Assembly: GCA_016872075.1 (NCBI GenBank)
Contig: VHBF01000005.1
Location: 1 to 14,500, forward strand
Direction: 5' to 3'
Length of the DNA stretch: 14,500 nucleotides
Source: Bacillota bacterium
GTDB lineage: Bacteria > Bacillota_I > Bacilli_A > RFN20 > CAG-826
The notes below the pieces were generated by a model, which saw nothing but the letters and a program-made list of their open reading frames with translations, had not been told where the DNA came from and ran no database searches. The position numbers were made by a program, and so were the translations under genes. Positions 1 through 6,189 of the stretch are shown in pieces (within the stretch, counting starts at the first letter, position 1; each line of letters opens with the position of its first letter).

Positions 1-837
1 AATGCCATTATTAATTTGATGGGTGTGTTAGGTTATATTGTTGCCACCTTGATTATTAATGCTGCAACGGAAGAATTTACACCTTATGTTCGCGCTTTTA
101 TCATGCTTTCGTTGACGATGGTTGCGATTTTATTATTGTTCCGTTTTATTGTGAAAGAAGTGGCCTGGGTAAAAGACATGCATCGCGTTTCGATTGAACA
201 AGGTTATGAAACGGAAGCACAAGAACAAGCAAGAAAAGATAATGTTGTTACGCCTCTAAAAAAAGAATACCAACTCAGTTTTTGGTTGATTATGGTGTCG
301 GTATTTTTGTGGTTTTTTAGTTTTAATGCGGTGACAACGAAGTTTACGGACTACGCGAGTAATGTTTTAGAAATTACCAATTATGTTTTACCTGTGACGG
401 TTGCCAACATCGCTGCATTGATTGGATTTTTACCTCTTGCTGCCTTGGCGAATAAAATTGGAAGAAAAAAGACAGTTTTATTAGGAATCCTGATGCTCGC
501 ATTAGGAACCTTAGTTGGGTCTTTCTTAACCGTTGAAACTTCATGGATTGTCTACCTCATCATGCCAATTGCCGGGTTAGGGTTTGCGGCCATCAATGTC
601 AATTCCTATCCCATGATTGTGGAGATGGCCTCAGGAAGTAATATCGGAAAATATACTGGATACTACTACACGGCATCGATGGCGGCTCAAATCTTTACTC
701 CATTATTATCAGGCGCTTTAATGACAGCATTTGGTTTAGGATTGTTATTTCCTTATGCAACCTTTTTTGCTTTATTAAGTTTTGGCACTATGTTTTTTGT
801 TCGTCATGGTGAAGCAAGCAAACTTAAAACTGAGTGA
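1..837 (+). CDS. MFS transporter, C-terminal part (5' end outside window)
   Basis: This is the C-terminal part of a polytopic membrane transporter. The frame is open from base 1 (N-A-I-I-N-L-M-G...), so the true start lies upstream, and the stop is TGA at 835-837. About seven or eight hydrophobic segments are visible, separated by a charged cytoplasmic loop (E-T-E-A-Q-E-Q-A-R-K-D) that looks like the central loop between the two six-helix halves. The segment L-A-N-K-I-G-R-K-K-T matches the basic MFS loop signature repeated between helices 8 and 9. The motif N-V-N-S-Y-P-M-I-V-E-M and the following G-K-Y-T-G-Y-Y-Y resemble SLC45/sugar-cation symporter-like MFS proteins of Firmicutes. The substrate cannot be told from the sequence; a sugar or glycoside is a guess. 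ald follows 29 bp downstream and appears to have its own promoter overlapping this stop codon. Confidence 0.85.
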   Translation, partial: NAIINLMGVLGYIVATLIINAATEEFTPYVRAFIMLSLTMVAILLLFRFIVKEVAWVKDMHRVSIEQGYETEAQEQARKDNVVTPLKKEYQLSFWLIMVSVFLWFFSFNAVTTKFTDYASNVLEITNYVLPVTVANIAALIGFLPLAALANKIGRKKTVLLGILMLALGTLVGSFLTVETSWIVYLIMPIAGLGFAAINVNSYPMIVEMASGSNIGKYTGYYYTASMAAQIFTPLLSGALMTAFGLGLLFPYATFFALLSFGTMFFVRHGEASKLKTE

Positions 838-843
838 TATAAT
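835..843 (+). promoter_or_regulatory. Putative extended -10 promoter for ald
   Basis: TGA-TATAAT is a perfect TATAAT hexamer preceded by the TGN extension typical of extended -10 promoters. The TGN is also the stop codon of the transporter gene. No good -35 hexamer is seen at 16-18 bp upstream, which an extended -10 can tolerate. A start near base 850 would leave a leader of about 17 nt holding the AGGAG ribosome binding site of ald. This is seen in sequence only. Confidence 0.45.
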
Positions 844-866
844 AATGGCGAATCGAGGAGACCGCT

Positions 867-1991
867 ATGATCATTGGTGTCCCAAAAGAAATTAAAAAAT
901 TAGAATATCGCGTTGGCTTAACCCCAGCATCTGCAAAGGCTTATCTTCAAGCTGGTCATCAAGTTTTGATTCAACAAGATGCAGGATTAGGTTCAGGATT
1001 TACCAATGAAGAATACATCAAAGTCGGATGTAAAATCCTTTCCAGCATTCAAGAAATCTATGCCAAAGCAGAGATGATTATTAAAGTAAAAGAACCACTC
1101 GAAGAAGAATTTAATTTATTAAGACCAAACCAAATTCTATACACATTTTTACATTTGGCGGCAGCTAAACCTTTAACCGATGCGTTGTTAAAAAATAAAG
1201 TCACTGCGATTGCCTATGAAACCATCAAGGATAGCAATGGACGATTACCTGTCTTGCGACCGATGTCAGAAGTTGCAGGCCGATTAGCCGTTCAAGAAGG
1301 GGCTGAATATTTAGAAAAATCATATGGGGGACGCGGTGTGCTTTTAGGCGGTATCCCTGGTGTCGAACCTGGACACGTTGTGGTGCTAGGTGCGAATGGT
1401 TATGCTGGATTTAACGCCACTCAAATTGCGTTAGGAATGCAAGCAAAGGTGACGGCGATTGATGTGAAGTTTAATCAGGTGGAAACCTTATTACCAATCG
1501 CAAACGGTCGACTGATGATGTTACCTTCGAATGAAACGAATATTGTGAATAGTATTCAACACGCCGATCTGGTTATTTCTACGGTTTTAATTCCCGGTGA
1601 TGCTGCACCGAAACTTATCAAAAAAACGTATTTGAAAATGATGCCCAAAGGTTCAGTCATCGTTGATGTGGCGATTGATCAAGGTGGTAGTACAGAAACC
1701 AGTAAAGTAACTTATCACGATCAACCCATTTATGAAGTCGATGGTGTCATTCATTACTGTGTGGCGAATATGCCGGGTGCAGTGCCGCGAACCTCGACGA
1801 TTGGTTTAAATCAAGCGACGCTTCCATTCGGACTGGCAATTGCCAATTTAGGATTTAAAGAAGCGATGAAAAAAGATCCTGGTCTAGCAAGCGGTCTTAA
1901 CACTTACCAAGGCAAGATTACCTTCCCTGCATTAGCGCAATTATTTAAATTACCGTTACTGTCTGTTAACGAAGTGATTTCAAAACTTTAA
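867..1991 (+). CDS. ald: Alanine dehydrogenase (NAD-dependent)
   Basis: The enzyme catalyses reversible oxidative deamination of L-alanine to pyruvate and ammonia with NAD in the cytoplasm. The 374-residue length is normal for the family. The start is supported by AGGAG seven bases before ATG. N-terminal M-I-I-G-V-P-K-E-I-K and the conserved residues R15, K75 and H96 sit at the same numbers as in characterised enzymes. The catalytic Asp, residue 270 in those enzymes, is D271 here (V-D-V-A-I-D-Q-G-G), so one residue has been inserted between H96 and D271. The insertion is in the NAD loop: G175-A-N-G-Y-A-G181 (GxxGxxG) replaces the usual GxGxxG. Other family marks are P-G-V-E-P-G-H-V and N-M-P-G-A-V-P-R-T-S. 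The last 26 bp overlap the convergent ribH gene. The role is likely alanine catabolism or redox balance. Confidence 0.95.
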   Translation: MIIGVPKEIKKLEYRVGLTPASAKAYLQAGHQVLIQQDAGLGSGFTNEEYIKVGCKILSSIQEIYAKAEMIIKVKEPLEEEFNLLRPNQILYTFLHLAAAKPLTDALLKNKVTAIAYETIKDSNGRLPVLRPMSEVAGRLAVQEGAEYLEKSYGGRGVLLGGIPGVEPGHVVVLGANGYAGFNATQIALGMQAKVTAIDVKFNQVETLLPIANGRLMMLPSNETNIVNSIQHADLVISTVLIPGDAAPKLIKKTYLKMMPKGSVIVDVAIDQGGSTETSKVTYHDQPIYEVDGVIHYCVANMPGAVPRTSTIGLNQATLPFGLAIANLGFKEAMKKDPGLASGLNTYQGKITFPALAQLFKLPLLSVNEVISKL

Positions 1992-2397
1992 TCATCGATA
2001 ATGCTGCGATGGCGCATTCATAACCTTTATTGGTTTTATCGGCTTTCGCACGGGCTTCTGCTTGCGCTTCATTGTCAGTGGTTAACACCCCAAAAATAAC
2101 AGGTTTCATTAATTTTAAACCTACATCCATAATGCCTCGAGCTGTTTCTGAACATACATAATCATAATGACTCGTTTCTCCACGGATTACGGCCCCTAAA
2201 CAAATCACCGCTGCGGTCATCATTTGTTGACCAGCAGCAAGGGCAGCGATCGGTAATTCAAACGCCCCAGGAACTCTCGTCACAACAATATTTTGTTTGG
2301 AAAACTTTTGGTCAGATAAGGCTGTTAACGCACCTTGCAAAAGTTGTTCAGGAATAGGGTTATTGAATTCAGAGACGATGATGTGAATTTTTTTCAT
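1966..2397 (-). CDS. ribH: 6,7-dimethyl-8-ribityllumazine synthase
   Basis: RibH condenses 5-amino-6-ribitylaminouracil with 3,4-dihydroxy-2-butanone 4-phosphate to give dimethylribityllumazine, the substrate of RibE. The protein has 143 residues, about ten shorter at the N-terminus than many homologues. Family marks are F11-N12 near the start, the P-G-A-F-E-L-P loop (43-49), G-A-V-I-R-G-E-T-S-H-Y-D-Y-V with the proton-transfer histidine H77, F-G-V-L-T-T-D-N (102-109), and R116 followed by N-K-G-Y-E-C-A. An ideal AAGGAGG ribosome binding site lies at 2405-2411, seven bases before ATG. It is the last gene of the riboswitch-led operon, 18 bp after ribB. Its stop codon lies inside the 3' end of the convergent ald gene, and no terminator with a T-tract follows. 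Confidence 0.95.
   Translation of the reverse strand: MKKIHIIVSEFNNPIPEQLLQGALTALSDQKFSKQNIVVTRVPGAFELPIAALAAGQQMMTAAVICLGAVIRGETSHYDYVCSETARGIMDVGLKLMKPVIFGVLTTDNEAQAEARAKADKTNKGYECAIAALSMIKVLKSLR
2000..2018. other. Small hairpin just past the ald stop, inside ribH
   Basis: AATGC and GCATT (2000-2004 and 2014-2018), extended by GC/GC after a one-base bulge, form a seven-pair stem with the loop GATG. It begins nine bases after the ald stop. Neither strand has a T-tract after it, so it is not a convincing intrinsic terminator. It could still slow polymerase at the convergent ald/ribH junction, or be chance within ribH coding sequence. Confidence 0.2.
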
Positions 2398-2415
2398 GCT
2401 TAAACCTCCTTATGG

Positions 2416-3009
2416 TTACATGAGTTGACTTATCTCAAGGATTGGTATTTTGAGTTTGGTGGCTAGCTTGAATAAATCTTGACGGCGAGCCATCTTACCA
2501 TTGGCTAAAATAATTTCACATATAACGGCAACGGGTTGGAGTTTCGCTAACTGCATTAAGGCTAAAGATGCCTCCGTATGTCCAGGTCTTGCTTGGATAC
2601 CACCGGCTTTACCAATCAAGGGAAAAATATGACCAGGTTTAACAAAGTCATCTATTTTCGCATTAGGGTTTGCTAATTGATTTAAAGTATCTGCTCGTTC
2701 TTGGGCACTTATCCCAGTTGTGTTTGTTTTTGCATCAATTGATACAGTAAAAGCAGTGCGAAAACTTTCATTATTGGTTTTCACCATCAATGGTAAGTCA
2801 AGTTTGTTAGCAATGGTTTCATTAATGGACGCACATACTAAACCTTTACCTAAGGTAATCATTATATTGATCGTTTTCTCGGTTGCGAATTGCGCTGCCA
2901 TCACAAAATCACCTTCATTTTCACGATGAATATCATCGACAAGAATGATCAACTGCCCTTGTTGAAGTGCTTGGACTGCTTCTTCAATCCTTGAGAATTT
3001 TGCTTTCAT
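2416..3009 (-). CDS. ribB: 3,4-dihydroxy-2-butanone 4-phosphate synthase, single-domain
   Basis: RibB converts ribulose 5-phosphate to 3,4-dihydroxy-2-butanone 4-phosphate plus formate, feeding RibH. The 197 residues cover one DHBP synthase domain. Visible marks are the acidic loop R-E-N-E-G-D (29-34), F-T-V-S-I-D-A (87-93), T-G-I-S-A-Q-E-R-A (98-106), P-G-H-I-F-P-L (125-131), R-P-G-H-T-E-A-S with metal-ligand H144, and V-I-C-E-I (162-166). Just before the acidic loop the usual D-D-E-D is D-D-I-H. In most Firmicutes this domain is fused to GTP cyclohydrolase II as RibBA of about 400 residues; here the protein ends after the RibB domain. The ATG overlaps the ribE stop in an ATGA (3006-3009), which implies translational coupling, and there is no strong ribosome binding site. 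Confidence 0.93.
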   Translation of the reverse strand: MKAKFSRIEEAVQALQQGQLIILVDDIHRENEGDFVMAAQFATEKTINIMITLGKGLVCASINETIANKLDLPLMVKTNNESFRTAFTVSIDAKTNTTGISAQERADTLNQLANPNAKIDDFVKPGHIFPLIGKAGGIQARPGHTEASLALMQLAKLQPVAVICEIILANGKMARRQDLFKLATKLKIPILEISQLM

Positions 3010-3593
3010 TTTTGCAACAACTTTTCTACATACTTGGCTAGCATGTCCACTTCAATGTTGACTGGATCTCCAATTTTTTTAGTTAATAAGGTGGTGTGTA
3101 ATTTTGTATGAGGAATAATCCAAAGTGCAAAAGACGTTTTTTTAACATCCGTTAATGTTAATGAAATACCATCGACTGCGACACTCCCTTTTTGAATCAT
3201 ATATTTGGTGAGATTTTCCGGCACTTCAATGGTCACAATCGTCGCAATACCTTCTTGTTTTAAGTTTAAGATTGTACCGATGCCATCGACGTGTCCAGAT
3301 ACTTGATGTCCGCCATTACGCTGGTTAGCAGCCAGAGCCCTTTCTAAATTAATGCCACTTCCCACTTTCCAAAGTTTTAATGCCGTCACTTGTATCGTTT
3401 CTTTCATTACTTCGACATCGTAAGTGCGAAATGATTTAGATATGACAGTTAAACAAATGCCATCATGGGAAATCGAATCCCCAAGTTTAGTTCCTTTTAA
3501 AACTTGCTTCGCTTGAATGGTGTAACGAAAACCATCCGCCAATGGCGTAATGGATTTGATCTTACCGATTTCTTCGATAATACCTGAGAACAT
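3006..3593 (-). CDS. ribE: Riboflavin synthase, alpha subunit
   Basis: RibE dismutates two molecules of dimethylribityllumazine into riboflavin and 5-amino-6-ribitylaminouracil. The protein has 195 residues with two tandem lumazine-binding beta-barrel domains. Domain 1 has the N-terminal M-F-S-G-I-I-E-E-I-G and D-G-I-C-L-T-V (44-50). The linker carries N-L-E-R-A-L...G-G-H-Q-V-S-G-H-V-D-G (82-104). Domain 2 has V-D-G-I-S-L-T-L (140-147) and I-P-H-T (160-163). The start is placed at M-F-S-G rather than at an in-frame ATG six codons upstream, because all homologues begin M-F-[ST]-G and AAAGG sits ten bases before it. The gene begins one base after the ribD stop and shares ATGA with ribB. Confidence 0.94.
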   Translation of the reverse strand: MFSGIIEEIGKIKSITPLADGFRYTIQAKQVLKGTKLGDSISHDGICLTVISKSFRTYDVEVMKETIQVTALKLWKVGSGINLERALAANQRNGGHQVSGHVDGIGTILNLKQEGIATIVTIEVPENLTKYMIQKGSVAVDGISLTLTDVKKTSFALWIIPHTKLHTTLLTKKIGDPVNIEVDMLAKYVEKLLQK

Positions 3594-3594
3594 A

Positions 3595-4035
3595 TTATTT
3601 AAACCTTTCAAAATACGCTTGATTGAGTGAGCGATTTTCTTGATCCATCAAACCGGTGATGACCTCGATGCCAGCTTTTTTTAACAATTGAACTCCATCA
3701 CCATTTTCAATTGGGTTGGGGTCAAGTGATGAAATCACAACTTTTTTTACCTTCTTGCGAATTAAGAATTGCGCACAAGAAGGAAAATAGTCATCGTGTG
3801 CACATGGTTCTAAGGTTACATAAACGGTTGAGCCTTCCACATCAAAATCTTGTTCTTTAAATGCGGCAAATTCCGCATGTAAACCAAAAAGCTTTTCGTG
3901 ATAACCTTTGGTAATCACTTGCCGGTTTTTCGTAAACACAACCCCGACTAATGGATCATGACCCACCATGCCTTTAGCTTGTGTTGCAAGCGTGAAAGCT
4001 TGTCTCATAAAATCAATGTCTGTTTTAATTTTCAA
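3595..4035 (-). CDS. ribD: RibD-type pyrimidine deaminase, lacking the reductase domain
   Basis: The N-terminal domain of RibD deaminates the pyrimidine intermediate made from GTP. Starting at TTG 4035 the protein has 146 residues; full RibD has about 360 because a reductase domain follows. Zinc-site marks are H53-A-E55 and P77-C78...C87, and D-P-N-P is present. The protein stops at F-E-R-F-K, exactly where the linker to the reductase would begin, one base before ribE. Two substrate-site motifs differ from the usual form: P-N-P-x-V-G is H-D-P-L-V-G, and H-x-G-x-T-P-P-C is H-D-D-Y-F-P-S-C. TTG is chosen because homologues have about five to nine residues before the aligned Met and AGGG sits seven bases upstream; ATG at 4008 (137 residues) is the alternative. 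The ATG at 4086 lies in the riboswitch and is rejected. Confidence 0.82.
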   Translation of the reverse strand: MKIKTDIDFMRQAFTLATQAKGMVGHDPLVGVVFTKNRQVITKGYHEKLFGLHAEFAAFKEQDFDVEGSTVYVTLEPCAHDDYFPSCAQFLIRKKVKKVVISSLDPNPIENGDGVQLLKKAGIEVITGLMDQENRSLNQAYFERFK

Positions 4036-4068
4036 ATAAAAACCCTGACCTTTAAGTAAGTTCAGGGT
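4035..4068 (-). terminator. Intrinsic terminator of the FMN riboswitch
   Basis: On the minus strand ACCCTGA (4068-4062) pairs with TCAGGGT (4048-4042). An A-G mismatch and an inner CTT/AAG follow, closing a five-base loop, then TTTTATTT. This is the expected expression platform, about 15 nt after the aptamer. Its 5' arm can instead pair with the 5' end of the aptamer. Its 3' arm contains CAGGG, the only good ribosome binding site for the TTG start of ribD, so the hairpin could also block translation. Confidence 0.85.
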
Positions 4069-4083
4069 ACATAAGAAAAATGA

Positions 4084-4193
4084 CATCTTCTTTCATCCAG
4101 ACTGTACTGTCGCCACTTGAATTACACAAGTTCCTGCATTGCTGCTCGCGGGGTTGACCGCCGATTGGGAGTTACACCCTACCCTGAAGATAC
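4084..4193 (-). promoter_or_regulatory. FMN riboswitch (RFN element)
   Basis: The minus strand carries the conserved RFN blocks in order: ATCTTCAGGG, then AGGGTG-type, CGGCGGT, CCCGCGAGC, GCAGGA, GCGACAGTA, GTCTGGATGAAAGAAGAT. The closing stem P1 is ATCTTC (4191-4186) with GAAGAT (4090-4085). Known RFN elements bind FMN and shut down riboflavin genes; here the terminator at 4068-4035 is the output. The first base is near the predicted transcription start, so the aptamer forms almost the whole 5' end of the message. It controls ribD-ribE-ribB-ribH. Confidence 0.95.
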
Positions 4194-4199
4194 GACTAT

Positions 4200-4205
4200 A
4201 TTATA
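4200..4205 (-). promoter_or_regulatory. Putative -10 box of the riboflavin operon
   Basis: TATAAT is perfect on the minus strand and lies about 8 bp before the riboswitch P1 stem, giving a start near 4192. No strong -35 is seen; TTATAC 18 bp upstream is the nearest candidate and matches the consensus poorly. The placement relative to the aptamer is the main support. Confidence 0.55.
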
Positions 4206-4230
4206 GGAGAACAAATCCAAAAAGTATAAC

Positions 4231-4261
4231 GATATGATTAAAGGAAAATTCATATCTTTTT
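4231..4261 (+). repeat. Inverted repeat in the divergent rib/AIM24 control region
   Basis: GATATGA (4231-4237) and TCATATC (4250-4256) are perfect inverted copies 12 bp apart, followed on the plus strand by TTTTT (4257-4261). It could be an operator between the two divergent promoters. It could also be a weak intrinsic terminator on the plus strand, stopping antisense transcription that reads through from ald across the rib operon. The stem is AT-rich, so neither reading is secure. Confidence 0.35.
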
Positions 4262-4275
4262 AATCGTTTTTCGGT

Positions 4276-4281
4276 TAAAAT
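4276..4281 (+). promoter_or_regulatory. Possible -10 box for the AIM24-glyA unit
   Basis: TAAAAT matches five of six consensus bases and lies 24 bp before the AIM24 start codon, allowing a short leader with the GGGGA ribosome binding site. No clear -35 is present. This is the best candidate in the short divergent region, but it is weak. Confidence 0.3.
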
Positions 4282-4305
4282 ATGAGGAAAAGAGTGGGGA
4301 CGAAT

Positions 4306-4959
4306 ATGAAAGTTTTAATCAGTGGTGAACACTTACCTGTCTTAACCCTTACACTTGATGCCAAAGAAGTCATGTTCACTGAAAATGATGTCACGACCAT
4401 TTCTTTAATTGCTCCAGACATCAACAAGCAAACAATATCAACTGCCACTCGCCTAAATCCCTTTTTTTCAAAGTTAATTTTTGGCGATGCCAAAGTTTTG
4501 GATGAGTATAAAGCAACTAAAGCAGAAAGTATCATCGCATTCTCCGCGCCTTTACCAGGGCAAATTGTAACTTTAAACATTACCAAATCCAAACCGATTG
4601 TGATTAAAAAAGGTTCGTTGTTGGCGATGACCAAAGGTTTAGAAATCAAACCGAGAAAGAAATTCAATTTATGGGATGCCTTATTTGGCAATGATGATTT
4701 AGCCTTACAAGTCTTAAGTGGCCAAGGCACTGCATATATCTTGATTGATAAGGATGCAAAGACGTATACCTTAACCAAAGGTAAAGCCTTAAGTTTTGAT
4801 CAAGCCGCCGTGGCATATATGGATGCTTCCATGACGTTAATGGTCAAACGCACGAATATTTTTAAAGCCTTCGTTTTTGGTGGTAACGACGTGATTAAAT
4901 ATAAGGTGACAGGTCCGGGGAAAATTGTCACACAAAACGCCAACTATCAAAGGATGTAA
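4306..4959 (+). CDS. AIM24 family protein (TIGR00266-like)
   Basis: The 217-residue protein is soluble, without signal peptide or membrane segment, and is built of repeated beta-strand units as in the AIM24 family. Recognisable points are the opening M-K-V-L-I-S-G-E-H-L-P-V-L-T-L-T-L, A-P-L-P-G-Q-I-V-T-L-N-I in the middle, the segment K-F-N-L-W-D-A-L-F-G with L-Q-V-L-S-G-Q-G-T-A-Y-I just after it, and the C-terminal Y-K-V-T-G-P-G-K-I-V-T-Q-N-A. The family is named after a yeast mitochondrial protein; the bacterial function is not established. The start is set at the second in-frame ATG, because GGGGA lies upstream at normal distance and homologues begin near it. An ATG at 4282 would add eight basic residues and is less likely. 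The stop is nine bases before glyA, suggesting a shared message. Confidence 0.8.
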   Translation: MKVLISGEHLPVLTLTLDAKEVMFTENDVTTISLIAPDINKQTISTATRLNPFFSKLIFGDAKVLDEYKATKAESIIAFSAPLPGQIVTLNITKSKPIVIKKGSLLAMTKGLEIKPRKKFNLWDALFGNDDLALQVLSGQGTAYILIDKDAKTYTLTKGKALSFDQAAVAYMDASMTLMVKRTNIFKAFVFGGNDVIKYKVTGPGKIVTQNANYQRM

Positions 4960-4968
4960 AATAAAGTT

Positions 4969-6186
4969 ATGGATTACCAAGCACTCTTAAACCAATACAT
5001 CGATTTAGAAAAGAAACGCCAAGATGAAGGATTAGAACTGATCGCTTCGGAAAACTATACCTCTTCTCAAGTGATGGCGATTCAAGGTTCCATTCTCACG
5101 AACAAATATGCCGAAGGCTTTCCGGGAAAACGTTATTATGGTGGCTGTGTCCATGTCGACAAAATTGAACAACTCGCCATTGATTTAGCATGCCAACTTT
5201 ATGCTTGTAAGTTCGCCAATGTCCAACCTCACTCTGGATCGAGTGCAAACTTTATTGTGTATAGTGCTCTTTTAAAACCAGGCGACAAAATCATGTCTTT
5301 GGGTTTAAATGAAGGTGGGCATTTAACCCATGGTAGCAGTGTGAATTTCTCAGGCAAACTTTATCAATTTATTCATTATGTTTTAAAAGCCGATGGCCGA
5401 ATTGATTATGTAGGCATGCAAGAAATGGCAAGAAAAGAAAAACCGAAATTGATTGTGGCTGGTTTCTCGTCTTACCCTTACTTAACTGATTATGAAAAAT
5501 TTTCAACCGTCGCCAAAGAAATTGGTGCCATCTTTATGGTTGATATGGCCCATATCTCAGGATTGGTTGCGGCTGGCGTCCACCCTTCTCCATTCCCTTA
5601 TGCGGATGTGGTGACCTCGACAACGCATAAAACCATTCGCGGTCCTCGGGGTGGCATGATTCTATCGAATAACGAAGACTATATGAAAAAGATTAACTCA
5701 GCGACATTTCCAGGAGCCCAAGGTGGACCTTTGGTTCACGTTATTGGTGGGAAAGCGCAAGCGTTCGCAGAAGCCCTAGAACCTAGTTTTAAACAATACG
5801 CAAAACAAATACTTAAAAATACCAAAGCTTGTGCCGATGAATTTGCAAAATTAGGCGCAAAAGTTTCCGGAACAGAAACCCACTTGTTTTTAGTCGATAC
5901 TAAATATAGCTTTGGTTTGACTGGATATGACTGCCAAGTAAAATTGGATGAAATCGGTGTGACTTTAAATAAAAATATGTTACCGAATGATCAAGAAAAG
6001 CCTCAAGTCACCTCAGGCGTACGGATCGGGTTTGCCGCATTAACCACCAGAGGGGTAACTGAAGATATCGCCCGAGATATTGCTAGACTCATTTATCGTT
6101 ATTTAAAAGGTGAGATTCAAAAAGACCTCGCTGAATCGATTGTTAAACGTACGGTTAGTTTACTCAAACCCATACAAAATATCTAA
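4969..6186 (+). CDS. glyA: Serine hydroxymethyltransferase
   Basis: GlyA is a PLP enzyme that converts serine and tetrahydrofolate to glycine and 5,10-methylene-tetrahydrofolate, the main one-carbon entry in the cytoplasm. The 405 residues are close to the usual 410-420. Marks in order are E-L-I-A-S-E-N-Y-T-S (23-32), N-K-Y-A-E-G-F-P-G-K-R-Y-Y-G-G (45-59), Q-P-H-S-G-S-S-A-N (86-94), G-G-H-L-T-H-G (116-122), D-M-A-H-I-S-G-L-V-A (192-201) and T-S-T-T-H-K-T-I-R-G-P-R-G-G, where K221 forms the PLP aldimine. The family's A-Y-P-R segment here reads S-Y-P-Y, a change from the common arginine. The ribosome binding site is weak (AAGG about 15 bases upstream). It follows AIM24 by nine bases and the sugar-dehydratase gene starts three bases after its stop. 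Confidence 0.96.
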   Translation: MDYQALLNQYIDLEKKRQDEGLELIASENYTSSQVMAIQGSILTNKYAEGFPGKRYYGGCVHVDKIEQLAIDLACQLYACKFANVQPHSGSSANFIVYSALLKPGDKIMSLGLNEGGHLTHGSSVNFSGKLYQFIHYVLKADGRIDYVGMQEMARKEKPKLIVAGFSSYPYLTDYEKFSTVAKEIGAIFMVDMAHISGLVAAGVHPSPFPYADVVTSTTHKTIRGPRGGMILSNNEDYMKKINSATFPGAQGGPLVHVIGGKAQAFAEALEPSFKQYAKQILKNTKACADEFAKLGAKVSGTETHLFLVDTKYSFGLTGYDCQVKLDEIGVTLNKNMLPNDQEKPQVTSGVRIGFAALTTRGVTEDIARDIARLIYRYLKGEIQKDLAESIVKRTVSLLKPIQNI

Positions 6187-6189
6187 ATT

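Noticed and set aside
2720..2929. Plus-strand open frame inside ribB
   Set aside because: It is antisense to well-conserved RibB motifs, has no ribosome binding site and no recognisable protein features.
3594..3611. In-frame ATG six codons upstream of ribE
   Set aside because: Riboflavin synthases begin M-F-[ST]-G, and the AAAGG site is correctly placed for the inner ATG.
4084..4086. ATG at 4086 (minus) as the start of ribD
   Set aside because: It sits at the 3' edge of the riboswitch P1 stem, and translation from it would run through the terminator hairpin. The added residues do not match RibD homologues.
4275..4778. Long minus-strand open frame (167 codons) opposite the AIM24 gene
   Set aside because: Its translation has no recognisable motif and lies wholly antisense to a gene with family features and a ribosome binding site. 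It also would start within that gene.
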